Origin: Neiella marina | Lineage (GTDB): Bacteria; Pseudomonadota; Gammaproteobacteria; Enterobacterales; Neiellaceae | Length of the DNA stretch: 64,000 nucleotides | Assembly (NCBI RefSeq): GCF_002165625.1 | Contig: NZ_NGNS01000002.1 | Location: 1 to 64,000, forward strand | Reading direction: 5' to 3' | Shown: positions 44,881 through 54,559 of the stretch, in pieces | Position numbering within the stretch: position 1 is the stretch's first letter | Layout of the letters: the number at the start of each line of letters is the position of its first letter | Notes under the pieces: model-generated | The model's input: the letters and a program-made list of their open reading frames with translations, nothing else | Databases searched by the model: none | What the model was told of the DNA's origin: nothing | Position numbers and translations under genes: made by a program

Positions 44881-44895
44881 AGTTTCATAACGCGT

Positions 44896-45903
44896 TTAGT
44901 CAATCCACTGATGCAGTTCAGGGGATTTTTTATCGATATTGTGAGTTGAGCGGATTTGGCGAATAGTGCGAGATTTACCACGGATCAGTAAGGTTTCGGT
45001 TTCGGCTAAGTTGCCTTTGCGAGCGACGCCATCAAGCAGATCGCCTTTGGTGATGCCGGTGGCGGAGAAAATCACCTGATCAGAGCGTGCCATGTCATTG
45101 AGGGTCAGTACCTGGTTCGGCGCGACTCCCATACTCTGGCACCGTTCTGCCTCCCAGCCAGCAAGAATACGATGTTCTTCGGTATCACCTTTGGCTTCGG
45201 TACGAAGCATTAAACGGCCTTGCATATCGCCATCCATTGCGCGGATCACCGCGGCAGATACCACGCCTTCTGGTGCCCCGCCAATGGTATACATGACATC
45301 GACTTCGCTCATCGGCATACAAGTTAGAATTGACAGTGCGACGTCGCCATCAGGGGCGGCAAATACACGAACGCCGAGAGCGTGTAACTCGGCAATAATT
45401 GGGTCATGACGCGGTTTGGCTAAAGTCGCGACTGTTAACTCAGACAGCGGTTTGTCGAGCGCTTCGGCAATGGCTTTGATGTTGTCAATCAGCGGTCTAT
45501 TTAAATCGATGGCACCTTTGGCGCCGGGTCCGACCGCCAGTTTTTCCATATACATATCGGGCGCTTTGAGAAAGCTGCCTTTTTCACCAACGGCTAATAC
45601 CGCGAGGGCATTGCTTTGACCCATAGCAGTCATCCGGGTGCCTTCGATAGGATCGACGGCAATATCAACGGCATCGCCCCCTTGGCCAACGTGTTCACCG
45701 ATGTAGAGCATTGGTGCTTCATCGATTTCACCTTCACCAATGACGATCTCGCCGTCAATGTCGATTTGATTCATTACAATGCGCATGGCATTGACGGCAG
45801 CTTCGTCCGCTTTGTTTTTGTCTCCACGTCCCAGCCACTTGTAGCCGGCAAGGGCGGCGGCTTCGGTGACTCGGGAAAATTCGATGGCGAGTTCTCGTTT
45901 CAT
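44896..45903 (-). CDS. glpX: Class II fructose-1,6-bisphosphatase
   Basis: A 335-residue gluconeogenic phosphatase of the GlpX family, the size of the E. coli enzyme. Metal and substrate motifs GEGEIDEAPMLYIGE and AVDPIEGTRM are clear (metal-binding Glu57-type and Asp/Glu residues), and MYTIGGAPEGVVSAA is conserved. ATG 45903 starts MKRELAIEFSRVTEAAALAG, the usual N-terminus. It stands alone, not in a glycerol operon. With the YvcK-like protein it fits growth on gluconeogenic substrates. Confidence 0.95.
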   Translation of the reverse strand: MKRELAIEFSRVTEAAALAGYKWLGRGDKNKADEAAVNAMRIVMNQIDIDGEIVIGEGEIDEAPMLYIGEHVGQGGDAVDIAVDPIEGTRMTAMGQSNALAVLAVGEKGSFLKAPDMYMEKLAVGPGAKGAIDLNRPLIDNIKAIAEALDKPLSELTVATLAKPRHDPIIAELHALGVRVFAAPDGDVALSILTCMPMSEVDVMYTIGGAPEGVVSAAVIRAMDGDMQGRLMLRTEAKGDTEEHRILAGWEAERCQSMGVAPNQVLTLNDMARSDQVIFSATGITKGDLLDGVARKGNLAETETLLIRGKSRTIRQIRSTHNIDKKSPELHQWID

Positions 45904-46087
45904 AATAGTTTTGCAGTGTGAGCGTTGAGTTTAGAAACCATAGTATGCCTGAGCTTGTGTCAACAAATACTAGAGCAGATCAGGAACATTGCGGAAAATA
46001 GATGAAAACAGCATGTAACCGGGGTTTGCCGATGTTTGATAAGGGCATGTATGCTATTGCTCCTTTTCGAGCAATCCAGAGCCAAAC

Positions 46088-47344
46088 ATGAAATCCAATT
46101 TCGCCAGCAAGTTCCTGCAACACTCCGCCATTACTGAACTAATGGATGATCTTAATGCGGGCGTCCAAGGTGAAGCGATGTTGATGCTTGGTGGTGGCAA
46201 TCCAGCGCAAATCCCGCAGGTGGCCGAAGAACTTGAACAGCATCTGCAGCAAACCTTAAGCGATGGCTCGCTGGTACAGTCGTTGATGAACTATGATGGC
46301 CCGCAGGGCAAAGACAGTTTCAGAATCGCGCTGGCGGAGTTGCTCAGTTCTGAATTTGGTTGGGCCATTGGGGCAGAGCATATTGCACTGACCAATGGCT
46401 CGCAGAGTGCCTTCTTCTATTTGATGAACTTGTTCGCTGGTACCAGTGAGACCGGTGAGAAGAAAAAGGTTCTGTTGCCCGTTTGCCCCGAATACATAGG
46501 CTACAGCGACTTAGGGTTGGAAGATGAGCTGTTTGTGACGGTTAAGCCGACTATCGAACTGCTGCCTGAGCGTGAGTTTAAATATCACCCTGATTTTGAC
46601 AGTTTGCTGCTGGATGACTCCATCGGCGTGGTTTGCTTGTCACGGCCAACTAACCCATCGGGTAATGTCATTACCGATGCAGAGCTGCAAAAACTCGATC
46701 AAATGTGTTGTCAAGCTGACGTGCCGCTATTACTCGATAACGCATACGGCGCACCATTTCCAAACATCCTATTTGAAGATGTCACCCCCATCTGGAATGA
46801 CAACATTGTATTGTGCCTGAGCTTGTCCAAGCTTGGTTTACCAGGAGCTCGCTGTGGCATTGTGGTTGCTCGGCCTGAAATTATTCGAGCCATTAGTAAT
46901 CTCAACGGTATCATGGGGTTAGCGCCAGGTAGTGTGGGCCCGATTGTGGCCCAACACTGGGCCCAATCTGGTCACTTGCTAGCGCTGAGTGAGGAGGTGG
47001 TGAAGCCGTATTATCAACAGCGGGCGCAACGCGTCGCCAATTGGCTCAAAGAAGCGATTCCCGATTCGAGATTTCGGGTTCACAAACCTGAAGGCGCTAT
47101 TTTCTTGTGGTTGTGGTTTGATGAATTGCCGGTGACCAGTCGTGAACTCTACCAGTTGCTCAAAGAGCAAGGCCTCATACTCGTTGCCGGAGAGCATTTC
47201 TTCCCTGGCTTGGATGAACCATGGCCCCATCGTTATCAATGTATTCGATTGTCATATGCAGGGCCTGAAGTTGATGTAAAACAGGGGATCACCATTCTCG
47301 CTAGCACGGTGAGTAAGCTCTATCAGCAAGCGGATGAGTCATAA
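46088..47344 (+). CDS. avtA: Valine-pyruvate aminotransferase
   Basis: A 418-residue class I PLP aminotransferase matching E. coli AvtA in size. The opening SNFASKFLQHSAITELMDDL and LMLGGGNPAQIP are typical; the PLP lysine is in LCLSLSKLGLPGARCG (Lys about 244). It makes valine or alanine by transamination. It is a single gene, followed by a weak hairpin and T-tract. Confidence 0.93.
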   Translation: MKSNFASKFLQHSAITELMDDLNAGVQGEAMLMLGGGNPAQIPQVAEELEQHLQQTLSDGSLVQSLMNYDGPQGKDSFRIALAELLSSEFGWAIGAEHIALTNGSQSAFFYLMNLFAGTSETGEKKKVLLPVCPEYIGYSDLGLEDELFVTVKPTIELLPEREFKYHPDFDSLLLDDSIGVVCLSRPTNPSGNVITDAELQKLDQMCCQADVPLLLDNAYGAPFPNILFEDVTPIWNDNIVLCLSLSKLGLPGARCGIVVARPEIIRAISNLNGIMGLAPGSVGPIVAQHWAQSGHLLALSEEVVKPYYQQRAQRVANWLKEAIPDSRFRVHKPEGAIFLWLWFDELPVTSRELYQLLKEQGLILVAGEHFFPGLDEPWPHRYQCIRLSYAGPEVDVKQGITILASTVSKLYQQADES

Positions 47345-47350
47345 GTGACT

Positions 47351-47371
47351 GCATAATTATGCGATTTTTTT
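47351..47371 (+). terminator. Weak terminator after avtA
   Basis: The palindrome GCATAATTATGC is followed closely by seven T, six bases after the avtA stop. The stem is short and AT-rich, so efficiency is doubtful. Confidence 0.45.
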
Positions 47372-47485
47372 GCAGAAAGATGCGCTGAATCAGTATTTTT
47401 GCGGCGCCAACCTCTTTATAATCGCCTTCTTTTTCGTCGATTAACTGTCATTCCGGGCGACCATGAGTCGCGGAGCTAAGCCATT

Positions 47486-48604
47486 ATGACTAAACCAGAA
47501 GTGAAACCCGCTAACCCTAATTTTTCCTCAGGTCCCTGTGCCAAACGACCAGGCTATGATGCCGGTCAGTTGGACTTGAGCACTCTGGGGCGTTCGCATC
47601 GCTCGGCTGTAGGCAAAGCAGCCTTGCAGCAAGCGATTGAGCAAACCAAGAAAGTATTGCAGTTACCAGACGATTACCGCGTTGGTATTGTTCCTGCTTC
47701 GGACACTGGAGCAATGGAAATGGTGATGTGGTCGATGCTGGGTGAACGTCCAGTTGACGTATTTGCATGGGAGTCTTTTGGTAAAGAATGGCTAACAGAT
47801 GTTACTAAGCAGCTAAAAATCGAATCCAATACCTACACCGCTGATTATGGCCAACTGCCGGACATGTCGCAAGCCAACCCTGCGAACGATGTCATCTTTA
47901 CTTGGAACGGCACCACTTCGGGTGTTTGTGTGCCGAATGCCGACTTCATTAGCGATGAGCGCGAAGGTTTGACTATTTGCGATGCTACATCTGCAGTGTT
48001 CGCCATGGAAATGCCATGGGAAAAACTCGATGTAATTACCTTTAGCTGGCAGAAAGTCCTGGGCGGTGAAGGCGCCCACGGTGTGTTGATTCTGAGCCCG
48101 AAAGCCGTGGCTCGCTTGGAGAGCTACACGCCATCATGGCCATTGCCGAAGATTTTCCGTTTGGCCAAAGGTGGCAAACTGATCGAAGGAATCTTCCAAG
48201 GCGCCACTATTAACACTCCGTCGATGCTATGCGTGGCTGACGCCATTGACGCCATGACTTGGGTTGAGTCAATTGGTGGTGCCGCAGGCTCGATCGCTAA
48301 ATCGCAGCAGAATTTGGCAGTCATTGAACAATTCGTTGCTGATAATGCTTGGATTGATTTTCTTGCCGAAAGTAAAGAAACCCGCTCAAACACTTCGGTT
48401 TGTTTGAAGCTTGATGCTACCGCTGAGCAAGTGAAAGCTCTGATCAAATTGTTGGCTGATGAAGGCGTTGCCTTTGACATTGGCGCATATCGTGATGCAC
48501 CGGCAGGTCTGCGAATTTGGTGTGGTGCCACTGTGGAAGCATCGGATCTGGAAGCCATGCTGCCATGGTTGGCTTGGGGCTATCAGCAAGTGACTGCTGC
48601 TTAA
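47486..48604 (+). CDS. serC: Phosphoserine aminotransferase (Methanosarcina/alphaproteobacterial type)
   Basis: A 372-residue PLP enzyme for serine synthesis, turning 3-phosphohydroxypyruvate into phosphoserine. It starts with [13 protein letters not shown] and carries the PLP lysine in [16 protein letters not shown]. These motifs mark the branch distinct from the E. coli SerC type, found in alphaproteobacteria, archaea and some gammaproteobacteria, hinting at an old transfer. It is followed 21 bases later by serA, forming a two-gene serine operon. Confidence 0.92.
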   Translation: MTKPEVKPANPNFSSGPCAKRPGYDAGQLDLSTLGRSHRSAVGKAALQQAIEQTKKVLQLPDDYRVGIVPASDTGAMEMVMWSMLGERPVDVFAWESFGKEWLTDVTKQLKIESNTYTADYGQLPDMSQANPANDVIFTWNGTTSGVCVPNADFISDEREGLTICDATSAVFAMEMPWEKLDVITFSWQKVLGGEGAHGVLILSPKAVARLESYTPSWPLPKIFRLAKGGKLIEGIFQGATINTPSMLCVADAIDAMTWVESIGGAAGSIAKSQQNLAVIEQFVADNAWIDFLAESKETRSNTSVCLKLDATAEQVKALIKLLADEGVAFDIGAYRDAPAGLRIWCGATVEASDLEAMLPWLAWGYQQVTAA

Positions 48605-48625
48605 TTAACTGAAAGGAATCAAATC

Positions 48626-49795
48626 ATGCGTTCGATTCGAACCTATAACGCGATTAGCCAGAAAGGTTTAGTGCTGTTTCCTGAAGCACAGTACAAAGTA
48701 GATAGTGTGGTTGGTGAGCCCGATGCCATTATGTTGCGCTCGCACAACCTTCATCAAGAAACCTTTACTGATAGTGTCAAAGCCATTGCCCGTTGTGGCG
48801 CTGGCGTCAATAACATTCCGGTTGAGGAATGCACCAAGCAAGGCATAGTGGTGTTTAACACGCCAGGTGCAAACGCCAATGCGGTAAAAGAACTGGTGTT
48901 GGGTGGTATGTTGTTGGCGTCGCGTAACCTGCTTGATGCGGCAAGCTTTTCGCAACTATTAGACACCAACTTGGAATCCGGCGAATTCAACAAGAAAGTT
49001 GAGGGCGGTAAAAAGAAATTTGTTGGTTCCGAATTAGCTGGCAAAACCCTCGGAGTTATTGGTCTTGGTGCCATCGGTGCCAACATCGCTCACGCTGCGC
49101 TTGCGTTGGGGATGAAAGTGGTTGGTTATGATCCTGTGCTGTCGGTGGAAGCTGCATGGCGCTTGTCATCTGATGTTGAGCGAGCGGATAACCTGCCGTC
49201 TTTGTTGGCGCGTTGTGACTACGTGACTTTGCACGTGCCTGCCAATGAACATACCAAGAACATGTTGAATGCCGAGAATTTAGAGCAAGCAAAACGCGGC
49301 TTGGTACTGCTCAACTTTGCTCGTGGTTCAGTGGTAGAAGAAGCTGCAGTACTGGCTGAATTGGAAAGCGATCGGATCGCCAAGTATGTCTGTGACTTCC
49401 CATCGCCAGCGCTGATGGACCGTGATGATGTGATTTTGCTGCCGCACTTAGGGGCTAGCACCGGCGAAGCGGAAGATAACTGTGCCGAAATGGCTGCCCG
49501 TCAGCTGATGGATTTCCTTGAAAACGGCAATATTCAAAATTCGGTCAATTTCCCGAATTTGCGTTTAGAGCGCAGTGAAGGCTATCGCATCACCTTCGCC
49601 AACGACAATGTCCCTGCCGTATTGAGTGGCGTATTGGCATTGTTATCAGAGATGAACATCAACGTCATTGATATGCTGAACAAGAGTCGAGGTGAAGTGG
49701 CCTACACCATTTTGGACGTCGCCGATCAGCCTACCGACGAGCTGCTAGCAGCGATTGAAGCGTTCGAACACGTTTCTCACGTTAATACCTTCTAG
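48626..49795 (+). CDS. serA: D-3-phosphoglycerate dehydrogenase with ACT domain
   Basis: A 389-residue dehydrogenase for the first step of serine synthesis. The NAD-binding fold has VIGLGAIGANIA near 142, the catalytic Arg lies in LNFARGSVV and the His in LLPHLGAST. A C-terminal ACT domain (about 318-389, from YRITFANDNVPAVL) suits feedback by serine. The short N-terminus fits the class paired with this serC type. AAAGGA precedes the ATG, and a strong terminator follows. Confidence 0.95.
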   Translation: MRSIRTYNAISQKGLVLFPEAQYKVDSVVGEPDAIMLRSHNLHQETFTDSVKAIARCGAGVNNIPVEECTKQGIVVFNTPGANANAVKELVLGGMLLASRNLLDAASFSQLLDTNLESGEFNKKVEGGKKKFVGSELAGKTLGVIGLGAIGANIAHAALALGMKVVGYDPVLSVEAAWRLSSDVERADNLPSLLARCDYVTLHVPANEHTKNMLNAENLEQAKRGLVLLNFARGSVVEEAAVLAELESDRIAKYVCDFPSPALMDRDDVILLPHLGASTGEAEDNCAEMAARQLMDFLENGNIQNSVNFPNLRLERSEGYRITFANDNVPAVLSGVLALLSEMNINVIDMLNKSRGEVAYTILDVADQPTDELLAAIEAFEHVSHVNTF

Positions 49796-49812
49796 GTTGT
49801 ATTGAACGAGTG

Positions 49813-49840
49813 AAAAAGAGGAGCCTTGGCTCCTCTTTTT
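49813..49840. terminator. Bidirectional terminator between serA and the GH8 xylanase
   Basis: Arms AAAAAGAGGAGCC and GGCTCCTCTTTTT with a two-base centre; A- and T-runs on either side let it serve both convergent genes. Confidence 0.95.
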
Positions 49841-49859
49841 TATGATTAGCAGAAACGAG

Positions 49860-51590
49860 TTAATCAAATTTAAACTGCTGACCGCCGCCGCCATGGCAAG
49901 CGTATTGCTGAATGTTGGCGCCGTTCTCGGCTGAAGGGCCGGCCACATCGACGCATTTGTTGCTATGACTGGCTTTTAGACTAAAAAAACCATTGCCCTG
50001 ATCTTGCAGCCAGAACTTCTGCTTGGCTGAGTAATCACAGGTCGCTTGATTGATGTTGGCACCATTGCTGGTTGAACCGCCGCTTACGGTCATACAACGA
50101 TTGCTATGGTTCGACTTCAGTGCATGACTGCCATCTGGTTGGCTAAGCAATGTCCATTGTTGCTGTTGACCACTCCAGCAACTCCACTGCTGGACATTGG
50201 CGCCATTGCTGGTGCCGGCAGCATCGAGACATTTATTGGAGTAGCTGTTGCGCAGCCGGGTTGACGCTGGTGGTGTTGATGGTGTGCCACCGCCGTTATC
50301 GGAGCTGGTGTAGAACTTAAAATTACCTGTCACTTGCAGCATGGCTAGCATATAGAGCGAGCCATTGTAGTAGCGCCAGTCGCCGGTTGGTTGTGGCATC
50401 GTCCAGAAGTCATTGAAAAACTCATCTGCCATACTTGGTACGGTCGAGGCTAGCAACGCAACTGCGTTAGCCGCGCGTTGGCCTTCACCAGCGCAACCCT
50501 CATTTTGGTCGGCACCATAGGCATAAACCTGTTTGTAGCAACCATCGCCGTTGTTTGCCTTGTCCCAACTGAAAAAACCTAGCGCGCTATTTATTGCATT
50601 ACTATGCCAGCTTTCTGCTCCCATCAAGTGAGCATCCATGGCTACGTTCATCACGACCCGCCAGGCATCTCGCTCGTACCAATCGCCCGGCGTTGGTTGT
50701 CCGGAAAAAATATTGCCGATCACCGGACTGCCATCAAGGCGTGCCAGGTAGGTTGGTAAATCCCAATGAGGACTGCCAGAAACTTTGTCAAAGTGATTTT
50801 GCAAGAAAGTACGGCTAGTGCTCGCCACATTACTCCAATAGCTTTTCTCGCTTGGACTGGTCAGGCGGTCAGCAAAATAATCATAAAAGGCCGGAATGTG
50901 GTAGGACGGATCGGTGAGGTTATCGATGTACGGTGTGAAGCGGATAATGCTGTTTTCCATCAGTTTGTTTTTGATGGTTTGGAGCATCTCCTGAGCATCT
51001 TGATAGTAGTTAAACTCGCCATTGCTACCCCATCTGGCATCTGCATTAAGTAGTGCAAAGGCAAAGTATTCCTCGCCATCTGGCGCTGAGCCCTCATCAA
51101 ACTTATAAACCTTACCGCTAGCATCAAATTTTAACTGCCAAGCGTAAACTCCTTGCTTAGCTGGATCTGAATGATCATCAGGGTTTTTCATGTAGTTTTT
51201 GGCAAATCGCCAGAGGTTATCAAAGGCTTGTTGATCATCCATCATTACAGCAATGGTCATGCCCCAAGATTGGCCTTCTGAGCGGATATCATCGCCGATG
51301 ATTGGGTTAATTGCGCGGATGTAATGGGCCTTGTAACTACCGTTCTCTGAATAGGCGTAGTAGAGCTGCTGTTGACCATTGGTGCCAAACATTTTGTTGT
51401 AGCCGTTGGTCAGCTTTGAGCCTCCATTGGTTTTACCCATCTCGGCAGCGAGATCTCGATATTGGCCTGTTTCATAGGCACCCTGTGTGGGCGGGGTGGC
51501 GTTGAATGCGGCTTGAGCACTGCACGCTGCGGCCACTAAGCCAACAGTTAGCGCTTTTGCTAAAGACTGCTTGTTTCTGATTTTTATCAT
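49860..51590 (-). CDS. Secreted GH8 endo-1,4-beta-xylanase with C-terminal CBM13
   Basis: A 576-residue secreted enzyme. The signal peptide is cleaved near AQA-AF (residue 27). The GH8 domain (about 28-435) resembles the cold-active xylanase of Pseudoalteromonas haloplanktis: catalytic Glu105 in RSEGQSWGM, Asp171 in APDGEEYFAF and Asp308 in WYERDAWR each equal that enzyme's E78, D144 and D281 plus 27, the signal length. A Gly/Thr/Pro linker leads to a ricin-type CBM13 trefoil (about 445-576) with three repeats (QQQWTLL, KFWLQD, QQFKFD). It should cut xylan outside the cell. It is divergent from xylF with a LacI-type operator between. Confidence 0.93.
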   Translation of the reverse strand: MIKIRNKQSLAKALTVGLVAAACSAQAAFNATPPTQGAYETGQYRDLAAEMGKTNGGSKLTNGYNKMFGTNGQQQLYYAYSENGSYKAHYIRAINPIIGDDIRSEGQSWGMTIAVMMDDQQAFDNLWRFAKNYMKNPDDHSDPAKQGVYAWQLKFDASGKVYKFDEGSAPDGEEYFAFALLNADARWGSNGEFNYYQDAQEMLQTIKNKLMENSIIRFTPYIDNLTDPSYHIPAFYDYFADRLTSPSEKSYWSNVASTSRTFLQNHFDKVSGSPHWDLPTYLARLDGSPVIGNIFSGQPTPGDWYERDAWRVVMNVAMDAHLMGAESWHSNAINSALGFFSWDKANNGDGCYKQVYAYGADQNEGCAGEGQRAANAVALLASTVPSMADEFFNDFWTMPQPTGDWRYYNGSLYMLAMLQVTGNFKFYTSSDNGGGTPSTPPASTRLRNSYSNKCLDAAGTSNGANVQQWSCWSGQQQQWTLLSQPDGSHALKSNHSNRCMTVSGGSTSNGANINQATCDYSAKQKFWLQDQGNGFFSLKASHSNKCVDVAGPSAENGANIQQYACHGGGGQQFKFD

Positions 51591-51985
51591 TTTGTTTATC
51601 TCTTTATGGATTTGATTACGCCTCTACACGTTCCCCCCTGAGCGGCGTTATACCGCCCGACTTCTTCATAACGCTCGAGACGCTTTTTATTATGGTCAAA
51701 ATGACTTTATGTCAAAGTGGCTGGATCTCAGTTGTTAAATTTTTGTGTCTTTTGAGATTGATAGCGCTTTCATTTTTTATCTGAATGACTATTGAAATAT
51801 GCGTGATCGTTTGCTCGTCGGTGCAGTGATTTTGATGCGGTTCACAGAGTCCATGAGTTGACCAGTTTTGATAATAGAAAAATGAAAATTCGTTATATCT
51901 GAGCTTAGGTGGTACCCCTAGTCTCGATGGGCGTGTTGATGGCTTATTAATCAGTAATGCTTGCTGTAACAAAGGGAACTAGGAC
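51591..51985. other. Divergent control region between xylanase and xylF
   Basis: 395 bases without a gene, holding the promoters for both directions and the LacI-type box at 51759. A ribosome-binding GGGA precedes xylF. No second clear operator was found. Confidence 0.6.
51759..51772. promoter_or_regulatory. LacI-family-type operator, XylR-like
   Basis: TGATAGCGCTTTCA is a near-palindrome around the central CG, close to the TGnTAGCGCTAnCA boxes described for LacI-type XylR in Xanthomonas. It lies between the xylanase and xylF, where one site could control both. Confidence 0.65.
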
Positions 51986-52978
51986 ATGAAATTTCTTCTT
52001 TCAATAGCAGTAACTTGTTTGGCGCTGGTAGCAAACCCTGTGCTGGCTAAAGTAAAAATTGGCATGGCGATTGACGATTTAAGATTGGAGCGATGGCAAA
52101 AAGACCGCGACTACTTTGTTGCCAAAGCTGAATCTCTGGGCGCCAAAGTTTATGTTCAGTCGGCCAATGGCAATGAGACGACCCAAATCGCGCAAATTGA
52201 AAACATGATTGCTCGGGGAGTCGATGTGCTCGTTATCATCCCTTACAACGGCGAAGTGCTTGGTAATGTTGTACGTGAAGCAAAGCGCGATGGCATTAAG
52301 GTACTTTCCTACGATCGCCTGATTAAGAACGCAGACATCGATTTATACGTTTCTTTCGATAATGAAAAAGTGGGTGAAATCCAAGCAACAGCCCTAACTC
52401 AGCTGCGCGATAACGGCAACTTCTTCATGATGGGCGGCTCGCCTGTCGACAATAACGCCCACTTATTTCGCAAAGGCCAGATGAATGTCATTCAGCCTTT
52501 GGTTGATGCCGGTAAAGTGAAGATTGTCGGTGATCAGTGGGTCGATTCCTGGCTGGCAGAAAACGCGCTGAAAATCATGGAAAATGCGCTCACTGCTAAT
52601 GACAATCAAATTGACGTGGTTGTCGCCTCAAATGACTCCACTGCTGGTGGCGCAATCCAAGCGCTACAAGCCCAAGGTTTGGCAGGCAAGGTACTGATTT
52701 CCGGACAAGATGCAGACTTAGCTGCAGTTCGCAGAGTGGTAGCGGGTACCCAAACGATGACGGTATACAAGCCGATCAGCAAGTTAGCAGAGACTTCTGC
52801 AGAGCTGGCGGTGGCGCTCGCCAAAGGAGACAGCGTTAGTACCAACGCTGAACTAGACAATGGCGTGAAACAGGTGCCTTCGTTTTTGCTTGAGCCTATT
52901 GCTGTCGATAAAAGTAACCTCGATGCCACTGTGATTGCTGATGGTTACCACAGTAAAGAAGCGGTTTATCAGAAGTAA
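51986..52978 (+). CDS. xylF: D-xylose-binding periplasmic protein
   Basis: A 330-residue secreted sugar-binding protein. The signal peptide ends VLA-KV, and the mature start VKIGMAIDDLRLERWQKDRD (opening MAIDDLRLERW) is a XylF hallmark, as are YDRLIKNADIDLYVSFDNEKVG and ASNDSTAGGAIQAL. It delivers xylose to XylGH. GGGA lies eight bases before ATG 51986. It is first of xylFGH, and a hairpin after its stop may keep its mRNA more abundant than that of xylG. Confidence 0.95.
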   Translation: MKFLLSIAVTCLALVANPVLAKVKIGMAIDDLRLERWQKDRDYFVAKAESLGAKVYVQSANGNETTQIAQIENMIARGVDVLVIIPYNGEVLGNVVREAKRDGIKVLSYDRLIKNADIDLYVSFDNEKVGEIQATALTQLRDNGNFFMMGGSPVDNNAHLFRKGQMNVIQPLVDAGKVKIVGDQWVDSWLAENALKIMENALTANDNQIDVVVASNDSTAGGAIQALQAQGLAGKVLISGQDADLAAVRRVVAGTQTMTVYKPISKLAETSAELAVALAKGDSVSTNAELDNGVKQVPSFLLEPIAVDKSNLDATVIADGYHSKEAVYQK

Positions 52979-52995
52979 TATCTAATCCTGATGTC

Positions 52996-53016
52996 CAGCG
53001 GTGATCATCACCGCTG
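52996..53016 (+). promoter_or_regulatory. Stem-loop between xylF and xylG
   Basis: Arms CAGCGGTGAT and ATCACCGCTG around a single base, followed by four T. It could act as a partial terminator or 3' stabiliser raising xylF over xylG expression, as often seen after binding-protein genes. Confidence 0.6.
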
Positions 53017-53030
53017 TTTTGGAGTCCACT

Positions 53031-54548
53031 ATGGCGAGTGCCATTCTCGAAATGCGTGACATCATTAAAGAGTTTAGTGGTGTCCGCGCTTTGAACGGAG
53101 TCGACCTTTGCTTGCGCGAAGGCGAAGTGATGTCCCTTTGTGGCGAAAACGGCTCCGGTAAATCGACCTTAATGAAGGTGTTATCAGGGATTTATCCCAC
53201 AGGCGAATATCAGGGCGAAATCCGCCTTGATGGGCAGCCTTACCAAGTCAAGAACATCAAGCAAGCTGAGCATCTCGGCATCGCTATTATTCACCAAGAG
53301 CTAGCTCTGGTGAAAGAACTCACCATTCTTGAAAATCTGTTCTTAGGCGACGAGATTAGTCAGTTTGGCGTGCTCAATCACGCCGCTATGTATAAGCAGG
53401 CTAAAGAAATGCTGGCTCGGGTCGGCCTGACCATGTCTCCCGATACGCCCATTATTGAACTGGGAGTTGGCCAGCAGCAGTTGGTGGAGATCGCCAAAGC
53501 ACTTGGCAAGAACGCCCGTATTTTGATTCTCGATGAACCGACCTCGTCTTTGACAGAGCGTGAAACCGAAGTCCTACTGAATATCGTTAAGCAACTGCGT
53601 GAGGAGAAAGTTGCCTGCGTTTATATCTCGCACAAGCTCAACGAAGTATTAGAAATATCAGATTCAGTCTGTGTCATTCGCGACGGTGATCATATCGGCA
53701 CGCGCCCAGCTAAAGATATGACTCAGGACGACATCATTACCATGATGGTCGGTCGTGAACTCACCGAACTGTTTCCGCGAGAAGACCACGACATTGGCGA
53801 AGTAGTGCTGTCGGTTAGCAATGCAAATGCATGGCATGCCAGTAATCGTCATATCAAGTTAGTGAATGATGTCTCATTCAATATTCGAGCAGGTGAGATC
53901 TTAGGGATTTCAGGCTTGGTGGGAGCAGGCCGAACGGAGCTAATGCAGTGTATCTATGGCAGTTATCCAGCCAAGCACCAAGTCGATGTAGCGCTTAACG
54001 GCGAGCACTTTCAAGCGAGCTCGCCTGCCGATGCGTTGGCACACGGCATAGCCATGGTGCCAGAAGACCGTAAACGTCACGGCATAGTGCCGATCATGTC
54101 TGTTGGCTCAAATATTACCTTGGCGGGACTCTCTGAATTTGGCAATTGGTTTGGTCATCTCAATGAAGCCAAAGAGCACGCTGAAATCGATAAAGCCATT
54201 GCCAAGCTGACAGTGAAAACTGCATCGCCCGACCTTCCGATTAAATCACTCAGTGGTGGTAATCAGCAAAAAGCAATTTTGGCCAAATGCCTGCTGCTGA
54301 ATCCGAAAGTGCTGATTTTGGATGAACCGACTCGCGGCATTGATGTCGGCGCCAAATATGAGATCTACAAGCTCATGTTTGAGCTAGTAAAACAAGGCGT
54401 TGCCATCATTATGGTGTCCTCCGAGCTACCTGAAGTCTTAGGGATCAGTGACCGAGTCTTAGTGATGCATGAAGGCAAGCTCAAAGGCAATTTAGCGAAT
54501 GATGGCCTTACTCAAGAGCAAGTCATGGACTGCGCGCTTTCCGAATAA
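53031..54548 (+). CDS. xylG: D-xylose ABC transporter ATP-binding protein
   Basis: A 505-residue double ATPase of the sugar ABC class. The first domain has Walker [10 protein letters not shown] and the second a degenerate P-loop region [10 protein letters not shown]; signature motifs are [15 protein letters not shown] and [11 protein letters not shown]. The EDRKRHG block is typical of XylG/MglA/RbsA proteins. ATG 53031 has TTGGAG upstream; an in-frame GTG at 53001 would run through the hairpin and is rejected. Confidence 0.95.
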   Translation: MASAILEMRDIIKEFSGVRALNGVDLCLREGEVMSLCGENGSGKSTLMKVLSGIYPTGEYQGEIRLDGQPYQVKNIKQAEHLGIAIIHQELALVKELTILENLFLGDEISQFGVLNHAAMYKQAKEMLARVGLTMSPDTPIIELGVGQQQLVEIAKALGKNARILILDEPTSSLTERETEVLLNIVKQLREEKVACVYISHKLNEVLEISDSVCVIRDGDHIGTRPAKDMTQDDIITMMVGRELTELFPREDHDIGEVVLSVSNANAWHASNRHIKLVNDVSFNIRAGEILGISGLVGAGRTELMQCIYGSYPAKHQVDVALNGEHFQASSPADALAHGIAMVPEDRKRHGIVPIMSVGSNITLAGLSEFGNWFGHLNEAKEHAEIDKAIAKLTVKTASPDLPIKSLSGGNQQKAILAKCLLLNPKVLILDEPTRGIDVGAKYEIYKLMFELVKQGVAIIMVSSELPEVLGISDRVLVMHEGKLKGNLANDGLTQEQVMDCALSE

Positions 54549-54559
54549 AGGTGTAATAA

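Noticed and set aside
48124-48558. 144-residue minus-strand frame
   Set aside because: Antisense shadow inside serC, Ser-rich with no known motif.
53001-53030. GTG start for xylG
   Set aside because: It lies within the intergenic hairpin and lacks a ribosome-binding site; ATG 53031 has GGAG.
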